The notes beneath the pieces are model-generated. The model saw only the letters and a program-made list of their open reading frames with translations. It was not told the origin of the DNA and did not search any database. A stretch of DNA of 21,638 nucleotides. It comes from Acinetobacter sp. (lineage in GTDB: Bacteria; Pseudomonadota; Gammaproteobacteria; Pseudomonadales; Moraxellaceae). Below are positions 14,860-21,638 of this stretch, one piece after another (the first letter of the stretch is position 1; the number at the start of each line of letters is the position of its first letter). The stretch spans positions 1 to 21,638 of the forward strand of contig JASLIY010000174.1 of assembly GCA_030152675.1 (NCBI GenBank). The letters run 5' to 3'. The position numbers and the translations under genes are program-made.

Positions 14860-16224
14860 TTAAATGGCTAGATCTTTACCCATCAACTGCGACAAGTCTT
14901 GTCGTACAGTGTCATCAATTTGTCGTTTATCGAGTTTGACGTATGCCACTTGTTGATCTGACATAATGACGACTTCTTCAATACCACGAAATTTTAACAA
15001 TTTTGATGCCCATTCATCTGCGATCTGATCCGCAGGTAAAGGCAACACGATCGAACTTAAATAACGTGGCTGAGTTAAGCCCAAGCTGAGCAATAGCCAA
15101 ATTATAGCAATAGCAGCGAGTACACTCCAACCAATCGAAGTGTTATTCAGCATCAACAATTGACCGCCGAGCATACCACCACAAAATGCACCTAAAAACT
15201 GACCGCTGGCATTCACGCCCATCGCCGTCGCTTTGGATTGGATCGGTGCGGATTTGGATAACCACGATGGCAGCAAAGCTTCCATCACGTTAAAGGCGAT
15301 AAAGAACAGCGCCAAGCCCGTGATCAAAATGTATTTTGACTGGTAGCCAAAACTCAGTACCACCAGACCTGCCACAATCGAGACAATGGCGGTGATAAAA
15401 ATCCCGCGCATTTTGCGGTATTTTTCCGCCAAAATAATGCTCGGAAATGCAAAAAACAGACTGATCACCAATAACGGTAAATACACCATACCGTGTTTAG
15501 ACAGTGGAATATCTGCAAAATCAATTAACTGTGAAGGCAAATAAATAAACATCGCCGTCAACAACAAATGCAAAGCAAAGACGGAAACATGTAGACGGTT
15601 GAGGTCTCCCATTTTCAAGACTTGTTTGAGTTGTTGACGATAGTCTTGGCGGATGGTGGCGTGATGACGTGTGGTTTTAGGCACTAGGAATAACATAAAT
15701 ATGGCCAACAAGCCCATAATACACGTCACCCAAAACAAGCCCGAAATCCCCACCAAACTGGTGAGCCAAGGCCCCAGACTAAAGGCCACCACAAAGGACA
15801 GCCCGATGCTCATGCCCATAATGGCCATGGCCTTACTGCGTTCTTGCTCACGGGTAACATCGGACAACAGTGCCATCACCACGGCGGATACAGCACCCGC
15901 CCCTGCAATCGCACGGCCAATGATCACCCCATAGATACTCTCTGACATGGCTGCCACTGCCCCGCCCAAGGCGAACAATAGCAACCCGATCACGATCAAG
16001 GTTTTACGATGATAGCGATCCGCCCAAAGGCTAAATGGAATTTGTAAAAGCGCTTGGCTCAAACCATAAACCCCGACCGCGAGACCGATCAGGGTGGGAG
16101 TGGCATGTTGATATGATTGACCTGCGACGGCAAATACAGGAATAATCATGAACAAGCCCAACATGCGCAGCGCAAAAATACTACTTAATGCAAAAGTTGA
16201 ACGACGTTCTAAAGCATTCATCAT
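14860..16224 (-). CDS. yajR: MFS transporter of the YajR type
   Basis: Inner-membrane major facilitator transporter with 12 predicted hydrophobic segments. The loop motif A is QIPFSLWADRYHRKT. The C-terminal 65 residues form a soluble ferredoxin-like domain (LPADQIADEWASKLL, then IEEVVIMSDQQVAYVKLD), which is the YAM domain characteristic of YajR; the exported substrate is not known. The start is placed at the MMNALERR ATG pair (16224, or 16221) because homologous YajR proteins begin shortly before RRxxxxLxxxFxLRMLG. The open frame extends to an ATG at 16302, but the added 26 residues are not hydrophobic, have no Shine-Dalgarno and overlap an inverted repeat. No good ribosome site is visible at either start. 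Followed by ssb. Confidence 0.9.
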   Translation of the reverse strand: MMNALERRSTFALSSIFALRMLGLFMIIPVFAVAGQSYQHATPTLIGLAVGVYGLSQALLQIPFSLWADRYHRKTLIVIGLLLFALGGAVAAMSESIYGVIIGRAIAGAGAVSAVVMALLSDVTREQERSKAMAIMGMSIGLSFVVAFSLGPWLTSLVGISGLFWVTCIMGLLAIFMLFLVPKTTRHHATIRQDYRQQLKQVLKMGDLNRLHVSVFALHLLLTAMFIYLPSQLIDFADIPLSKHGMVYLPLLVISLFFAFPSIILAEKYRKMRGIFITAIVSIVAGLVVLSFGYQSKYILITGLALFFIAFNVMEALLPSWLSKSAPIQSKATAMGVNASGQFLGAFCGGMLGGQLLMLNNTSIGWSVLAAIAIIWLLLSLGLTQPRYLSSIVLPLPADQIADEWASKLLKFRGIEEVVIMSDQQVAYVKLDKRQIDDTVRQDLSQLMGKDLAI

Positions 16225-16292
16225 ATCAATCGTGGGTATAAAAACAGAAAATTTATCAATGGCATCATCGCATATTGGCGCGACTTTGTGGA

Positions 16293-16333
16293 ATATTTTC
16301 ATAGATGATCAGCGCCAACCCTGATGAAAATAT
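16293..16333. promoter_or_regulatory. Inverted repeat in the yajR-tenA divergent region
   Basis: ATATTTTCAT (16293-16302) and ATGAAAATAT (16324-16333) are perfect 10-bp inverted repeats separated by 21 bases. A nested ATCAG / CTGAT pair (16308-16312 with 16321-16325) lies inside. The spacing puts the arms about three helical turns apart, a plausible site for a dimeric regulator between two divergent genes. The rest of the 286-base gap shows no recognisable riboswitch or RNA gene. Confidence 0.45.
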
Positions 16334-16510
16334 ATGCAGATTTACGCAAGATGATGTCTTCACAGGCCAAGTCCACATCTGCCCGCTGAGCCTAGATATC
16401 TTATTGGCGGCAGTCTTGTTATATTCCTCAATGCGTGCAAAGGCGACGAAATTTTCGATCTGCCGCACTTTCTAGACTTCACTCACTTTGAATACCCACA
16501 GGAACCCGAC

Positions 16511-17206
16511 ATGCGCTTTAGTCAAGAGCTCTGGCAACGCAATCTTGCCTTATATCAAAAAACGCTCGACCTTCCGTTTAATCAAGCGCTGGCCAATGGC
16601 AGTTTAAGTCAAGCAGCCTTTAGTCATTATGTGATTCAAGATGCACACTATTTAGAAGCCTATGGTCGTGCCTTGGCGGTCTGTGCAGCCAAAGCTTATA
16701 GCGCGGATGAGATTATTTTATTTACCGAATCGGCCAAAGTCGCGATCATCGTCGAACGTGAATTGCATGATGGCTTTATGCAGACTTTTGGTATTTCCAA
16801 ACAACAGTTTGAAACCACTCCCCTCAGTTTGGCCTGCCATCATTACACCACCTTCTTGACCGCCACCGCATGGGCAGACAGCTATCCTGTGGTACTGGCC
16901 GCACTGCTGCCATGTTTTTGGATTTATGCCGAAGTGGGCAAAGACATTCTGCAACATGCCAGCCCGAACAATCCTTACCAAGCTTGGATTGACACCTATG
17001 CCGGTGAGGAGTTCCATCAAGCTGTTCAGAAAGTCATTGATACCGTTGATCAAGTCGCTGCACGCTGTGATGCCGATACCTTAGAAAAAATGCATCAAGC
17101 CTATACCCGCGGTGCGGAACTAGAGTGGCTGTTCTGGGACAGTGCCTACCATTTACGCATGTGGCCAGAGCAACTTCAGGCGCAAAACCGCACATCGGAT
17201 AGTTGA
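16511..17206 (+). CDS. tenA: TenA-type aminopyrimidine aminohydrolase (thiaminase II)
   Basis: TenA family enzyme that hydrolyses aminopyrimidine breakdown products of thiamine to the hydroxymethylpyrimidine precursor for salvage. 231 residues, full length, all helical in this family. The catalytic set matches Bacillus TenA in position: D44 and Y47 (VIQDAHYLEAYGRALA), Y112 (CHHYTTF), the nucleophile C135 (LLPCFWIYAEVG), Y163 with E166, and E205 (AELEWLFWDSAY). AGGA seven bases before the ATG supports the start. No thiamine pyrophosphate riboswitch was seen upstream, and no thi genes are nearby, so salvage as an isolated gene is likely. The function is well supported by residues; the preferred substrate is inferred. 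Confidence 0.94.
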   Translation: MRFSQELWQRNLALYQKTLDLPFNQALANGSLSQAAFSHYVIQDAHYLEAYGRALAVCAAKAYSADEIILFTESAKVAIIVERELHDGFMQTFGISKQQFETTPLSLACHHYTTFLTATAWADSYPVVLAALLPCFWIYAEVGKDILQHASPNNPYQAWIDTYAGEEFHQAVQKVIDTVDQVAARCDADTLEKMHQAYTRGAELEWLFWDSAYHLRMWPEQLQAQNRTSDS

Positions 17207-17267
17207 TCAACACAACAGTATTGAATTAAAAAGACATGACTTGTCGCATTAAATCTTCAGGAACAGC

Positions 17268-17299
17268 TTGAACATTTTTCATGCGCTATCATATATAAC
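17268..17299 (+). promoter_or_regulatory. Candidate promoter of uvrA
   Basis: TTGAAC (17268-17273) is followed after 18 bases by TATATA (17292-17297) and after 20 by TATAAC (17294-17299). The pair is near-consensus and 29 bases from the uvrA ATG. No typical LexA box was seen, in keeping with Acinetobacter, which lacks a standard LexA. Confidence 0.45.
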
Positions 17300-17327
17300 T
17301 TTCTTATGAATATTCCAGGATTAATAC

Positions 17328-20162
17328 ATGAGCCAAAGCCACATCCGTATTCGCGGCGCACGTACTCACAATTTAAAAAATGTGAGCCTCGATATTCCAC
17401 GAGATAAATTTGTGGTGATTACGGGGCTTTCGGGTTCAGGTAAATCATCACTCGCATTTGATACGCTGTATGCGGAAGGCCAACGTCGCTATGTGGAATC
17501 CTTGTCCGCCTATGCACGCCAGTTCCTGTCACAAATGGAGAAACCCGAAGTCGACTCGATCGAGGGGCTTAGTCCCGCGATCGCGATCGAACAGAAGTCC
17601 ACCAGCCATAACCCGCGCTCAACCGTCGGCACCATCACCGAAATTTACGACTATCTTCGCCTGCTCTATGCACGTGTCGGTACACCGTTCTGTCCTGAGC
17701 ATGATCAGCCGATGGTGGCACAAACCATTTCGGAAATGGTTGATGCGGTCAAAGCCCTCGAAGAAGGCACCGCATTGATGCTGCTCGCCCCAGTGGTCAG
17801 AGATCGTAAAGGTGAATACAGCAATCTATTCGAGCAGTTACAGAGTCAAGGCTTTGTGCGCGCGCGTGTCGATGGTGAAATCATCGATATCGATACCCCG
17901 CCCGAACTGGATAAAAAGAAGAAACACACCATTGAAGTGGTGGTCGATCGATTTAAAGTCCGCGATGATCTCGGCAACCGTATCGCTGAAAGTTTTGAAA
18001 CCGCACTACGCTTAGGCGGCGATATCGCCCTACTCACTTGGATGAATGGCGAACATCCAGATCGCGTCTTTTCAGCCAAGCACTCTTGCCCAGAATGTGA
18101 TCGTGCGGTGGCAGAACTAGAACCTCGACTGTTTTCATTTAACAATCCCTTTGGCGCCTGTCCGGTCTGTGATGGTCTCGGCACACGTAATCACTTCAGT
18201 CCTGACAAACTGATCCCCAATACCGAACTTTCAATTAGCCAAGGGGCGATTCGAGGTTGGGATCGACAACGTCCCTACTATTACAGCATGGTACAAAAAG
18301 TCGCAGATCATTTTGAGCTTTCTTTGGACACGGCATGGAAAGACCTGCCCAAAGATGCACAGAAAAAGTTCCTGCAAGGTACAGGCAAGGAAAAAGTAGA
18401 TCTCAGCTATATCGATGAGCGTGGCCGCAACCATAAGCGCGTACAAGCTTTCGAAGGTATTTTGCCACACTTGGAGCGCCGTTATCGCGAGACTGAAAGC
18501 AACTATGTCCGTGATGACTTGTCGCAGTATTTATCCAATGCGGCCTGTGATACCTGTGGGGGGTCACGTCTAAATGAAATCTCACGCCATGTTAAAGTCA
18601 AAGACAAAACCATCGCCGACATCACCCAAATGTCGATCGGAGATGCTGAGCAATATTATGAAACTCTCAATCTAAGCGGTGCCAAGGGTGAAGTCGCGGA
18701 CAAGATTTTTAAGGAAATTCGTGAACGCCTACACTTCCTGGTTTCTGTGGGTCTGAACTATTTAAGTTTATCGCGCTCTGCGGAAACCCTGTCTGGCGGT
18801 GAAGCACAGCGTATTCGACTGGCCTCACAAATCGGTGCAGGCTTGATGGGCGTGATGTACGTCTTGGATGAACCGTCAATTGGCCTACACCAACGTGACA
18901 ACGATCGACTGCTCGAAACCCTCGTTCGACTGCGTGACTTGGGCAATACCGTATTGGTGGTGGAACATGATGAAGACGCGATTCGTGCTGCCGATCATAT
19001 TATTGATATCGGCCCAGGCGCGGGTGTTCACGGCGGACATATTATCGCTGAAGGTACTTATGATGAGTTGGCCGCCAATGAAAACTCTCTCACGGGCAAG
19101 TATTTGTCTGGCAAGTTAAAAATTGCCATTCCTGAAACTCGAGTGCAGGCGCCGAAACCTGAGGAGCAAATCAAGCTCATGGGTGCCTCAGGTCACAACT
19201 TAAAACACGTTGATCTGACCATTCCTCTGGGGATCATGACCTGTATCACCGGCGTTTCAGGTTCTGGTAAATCCACGCTGATCAACCGCACCTTGTTACC
19301 GCTTGCCGCAACGCAACTCAATGGCGCAACCACGCTTACGGCGGAAGCATTTGATTCGATTGATGGTTTACAGTTCTTAGATAAAGTCGTGGATATCGAT
19401 CAAAGCCCTATCGGACGTACACCCCGCTCGAATCCTGCTACTTATACTGGGCTGTTCACTCCGATTCGTGAGCTGTTTGCACAAACACCCGAAGCCAAAG
19501 CACGCGGCTATGCAGCAGGACGTTTCTCATTTAACGTCAAAGGCGGTCGTTGTGAAGCCTGTGAAGGTGACGGCATGATTAAAGTGGCGATGCACTTCCT
19601 ACCGGATATGTATGTGCCTTGCGATGCCTGTCATGGCAAACGCTATAATCGTGAAACCTTGGAAGTTGGCTTTAAAGGCAAGAATATCTCTGATGTACTC
19701 GACATGACCGTTGAAGATGCGATGCATTTCTTTGATGCGATTCCGGTGATTCATCGCCGCCTTGAAACCCTCAACCAAGTTGGACTCGGCTATATCCGTT
19801 TAGGTCAGTCAGCCACCACGCTTTCAGGCGGTGAGGCACAGCGAGTCAAACTGGCACGTGAGTTGGCCAAACGCGATACAGGCAAGACGTTATATGTCTT
19901 GGATGAACCGACCACGGGGCTACATTTCCATGACATCGCTAAGTTGCTCGACATCCTGCATGAGCTACGTAACAAGGGCAATACCATCATCGTGATCGAA
20001 CATAATCTGGATGTGATCAAAACCGCGGATTGGATTATTGATCTCGGGCCTGAAGGCGGCGCTGGCGGCGGTGAAATCATCGCCCAAGGTACGCCTGAAG
20101 ATGTGGTGCAATCTAGCGTGTCACATACAGCCAAGTTCTTAAAGCCGTTGCTCAAAGCTTAA
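17328..20162 (+). CDS. uvrA: Excinuclease ABC subunit A
   Basis: DNA damage sensor of nucleotide excision repair; a dimeric ABC ATPase that loads UvrB at lesions. 944 residues, normal length. Domain order is as expected: first Walker A GLSGSGKS (33-40), UvrB-binding region, a zinc module with C254, C257, C278 and C281, a CDTCGG site, then the first ABC signature [12 protein letters not shown] and Walker [12 protein letters not shown]. The second Walker A, GVSGSGKS, follows, then the second zinc module (CEACEGDGM to CDACHG), [12 protein letters not shown] and [11 protein letters not shown] with the IVIEHN switch. AGGA seven bases before the ATG supports the start. It is likely a single-gene transcript with its own promoter. 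Two palindromes follow the stop, one of which includes it. Confidence 0.98.
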   Translation: MSQSHIRIRGARTHNLKNVSLDIPRDKFVVITGLSGSGKSSLAFDTLYAEGQRRYVESLSAYARQFLSQMEKPEVDSIEGLSPAIAIEQKSTSHNPRSTVGTITEIYDYLRLLYARVGTPFCPEHDQPMVAQTISEMVDAVKALEEGTALMLLAPVVRDRKGEYSNLFEQLQSQGFVRARVDGEIIDIDTPPELDKKKKHTIEVVVDRFKVRDDLGNRIAESFETALRLGGDIALLTWMNGEHPDRVFSAKHSCPECDRAVAELEPRLFSFNNPFGACPVCDGLGTRNHFSPDKLIPNTELSISQGAIRGWDRQRPYYYSMVQKVADHFELSLDTAWKDLPKDAQKKFLQGTGKEKVDLSYIDERGRNHKRVQAFEGILPHLERRYRETESNYVRDDLSQYLSNAACDTCGGSRLNEISRHVKVKDKTIADITQMSIGDAEQYYETLNLSGAKGEVADKIFKEIRERLHFLVSVGLNYLSLSRSAETLSGGEAQRIRLASQIGAGLMGVMYVLDEPSIGLHQRDNDRLLETLVRLRDLGNTVLVVEHDEDAIRAADHIIDIGPGAGVHGGHIIAEGTYDELAANENSLTGKYLSGKLKIAIPETRVQAPKPEEQIKLMGASGHNLKHVDLTIPLGIMTCITGVSGSGKSTLINRTLLPLAATQLNGATTLTAEAFDSIDGLQFLDKVVDIDQSPIGRTPRSNPATYTGLFTPIRELFAQTPEAKARGYAAGRFSFNVKGGRCEACEGDGMIKVAMHFLPDMYVPCDACHGKRYNRETLEVGFKGKNISDVLDMTVEDAMHFFDAIPVIHRRLETLNQVGLGYIRLGQSATTLSGGEAQRVKLARELAKRDTGKTLYVLDEPTTGLHFHDIAKLLDILHELRNKGNTIIVIEHNLDVIKTADWIIDLGPEGGAGGGEIIAQGTPEDVVQSSVSHTAKFLKPLLKA

Positions 20163-20174
20163 GGTTTAACCTTA
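20160..20174 (+). other. Palindrome including the uvrA stop codon
   Basis: TAAGGTTTAACCTTA is a perfect dyad with one central base, starting at the TAA stop. It may form part of the uvrA 3' end together with the larger hairpin 30 bases downstream. Confidence 0.45.
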
Positions 20175-20204
20175 GGGCACAACACGTTAATCTATTCATT
20201 TCAT

Positions 20205-20232
20205 GCCTAAGGGATCGCACGATTCCTTAGGC
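20205..20232 (+). terminator. Strong hairpin after uvrA, probable terminator
   Basis: GCCTAAGG-GATC (20205-20216) pairs with GATT-CCTTAGGC (20221-20232): a 12-bp stem with one G-T wobble and a 4-base loop. No proper T tract follows (CAACATTT), so it may be an imperfect terminator or a 3'-end stabilising structure between uvrA and the HAD gene. Confidence 0.55.
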
Positions 20233-20294
20233 CAACATTTCGCGATCATGCGCGCAAACCACTTAAAATAACGTTGATCAATAAGAAGAACCTC

Positions 20295-20975
20295 ATGACT
20301 CACAAATACCAAGCTATCTTATTCGACCTTGACCAAACCCTACTCAATCGCCACGCTTCACTGATCGCATTTTGTCGCTGGCAAGCACGCGATCTCTTGC
20401 ATTTTTCCACGCCTCAAATCGAGCAATATACCCAGCGTTTTCTAGCGCTAGATGCGAATGGCGCGGTATGGAAGGATCAAGTCTACGCACAGCTGAAGTT
20501 AGAATTTAACATCCCAGATGATGTGCAGGACTTGGTTGCGTTATATCTAAGTCAATTTCAAAATTTTTGCCAGTCTTTCAAGCAAGTGCCCGAAACATTA
20601 CATAAATTACATCAACAAGGTTTTAAGCTCGGCCTGATCAGCAATGGGCGTACACCTTTTCAAGAGCAGAACTTTAGCCGCTTAGGGCTAGGTGATTATT
20701 TTTCCTGCATCATCGTTTCCGAAGCAGTCGGTCTGCGTAAACCTGAAGCTGAAATTTTCTTACTGGCTTGCTCACACTTGGATCTATCAGCACAGCAATG
20801 CATTTTTATTGGAGACAACGAGTACGCAGATATTCAAGGTGCTCAAGCCGTAGGGATGAGTGCGATTCGCTTTGACCCACCCTCAGCCAATTTAAACATC
20901 AGTTCTACTCAAGCCAAGGCACGCTTTAGTGAGTACTCACAGCTCATCGCAGTCATCGACCAGCTCGCACGCTAG
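20295..20975 (+). CDS. HAD family hydrolase (phosphatase)
   Basis: 226-residue haloacid dehalogenase-superfamily phosphatase with a helical cap inserted after motif I. All four motifs are present: DLDQT (nucleophile D11, acid D13), LISNG (S116), RKPEAEIF (K149) and IGDNEYADI (D174 and D179). A substrate cannot be assigned; similar proteins act on nucleoside monophosphates, phosphoglycolate or other small phosphates. The start is the ATG at 20295, preceded by an AAGAAG stretch; an in-frame TTG at 20274 would add seven residues without conservation. It follows uvrA by 132 bases and converges with the beta-lactamase gene. No terminator with a T tract is evident in the 68-base gap between the two. 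Confidence 0.92.
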   Translation: MTHKYQAILFDLDQTLLNRHASLIAFCRWQARDLLHFSTPQIEQYTQRFLALDANGAVWKDQVYAQLKLEFNIPDDVQDLVALYLSQFQNFCQSFKQVPETLHKLHQQGFKLGLISNGRTPFQEQNFSRLGLGDYFSCIIVSEAVGLRKPEAEIFLLACSHLDLSAQQCIFIGDNEYADIQGAQAVGMSAIRFDPPSANLNISSTQAKARFSEYSQLIAVIDQLAR

Positions 20976-21043
20976 ACTGTTAAAGCCTAAAACATGAAAG
21001 CATCTCAGGCCGAAGGATGCCGTAGTCTCTTAGAGCGAAATAC

Positions 21044-21638
<595 letters not shown>

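Noticed and set aside
16225..16302. Extended N terminus of the YajR-like transporter
   Set aside because: Not hydrophobic, lacks a ribosome site, not expected in the family and overlaps an inverted repeat.
16225..16510. Thiamine pyrophosphate riboswitch before tenA
   Set aside because: The conserved CUGAGA and ACC-UGAUC elements are absent.

Overview
The window looks like chromosomal DNA of an Acinetobacter-type gammaproteobacterium (Moraxellaceae). The evidence is the gmk-rpoZ-spoT-ridA block, a SpoT whose synthetase half has lost its catalytic residues (as described for Moraxellaceae), a YajR-type transporter beside ssb, and an OXA-type class D beta-lactamase cut off at the right edge. The species cannot be told from the sequence alone.

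Layout: (1) 1-3.9 kb, plus strand: housekeeping and stress genes gmk, rpoZ, spoT and ridA, with a strong terminator after rpoZ and another after ridA. (2) 3.9-13.5 kb, minus strand: a complete chaperone-usher fimbrial locus. In transcription order it reads major pilin P1, second pilin P2, usher, FGS-type chaperone, five tandem minor pilins P3 to P7, a cysteine-rich two-domain tip adhesin, and an AraC-family regulator. (3) 13.5-14.2 kb: about 700 bases of AT-rich non-coding DNA upstream of the major pilin, with a strong dyad and the ssb terminator. (4) 14.2-16.2 kb, minus strand: yajR-like MFS transporter followed by ssb. (5) 16.5-21.0 kb, plus strand: tenA (thiamine salvage), uvrA (excision repair) and a HAD phosphatase. 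(6) 21.0 kb to the end, minus strand: the OXA-like beta-lactamase, truncated by the window just after its active-site serine motif.

The fimbrial locus is the accessory and most interesting part. Its order (major pilin, second pilin, usher, chaperone, several minor pilins, tip adhesin, regulator last) resembles the Proteus mirabilis mrp operon. It differs in having five minor pilins, three of them close paralogues, and an AraC-type rather than Xre-type terminal regulator. Inverted repeats lie in the gaps P1-P2 (12 bp, with one pair that forms only in the transcript), P2-usher (8 bp, perfect) and usher-chaperone (5 bp). Three TTTAAC repeats spaced exactly 11 bp lie upstream of the chaperone. 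Together these suggest a stepped expression gradient from abundant pilin to scarce assembly proteins, with possible re-initiation at the chaperone. Several starts were moved from the longest reading frame on Shine-Dalgarno evidence: P3, P6, the tip adhesin, ridA and the HAD gene.
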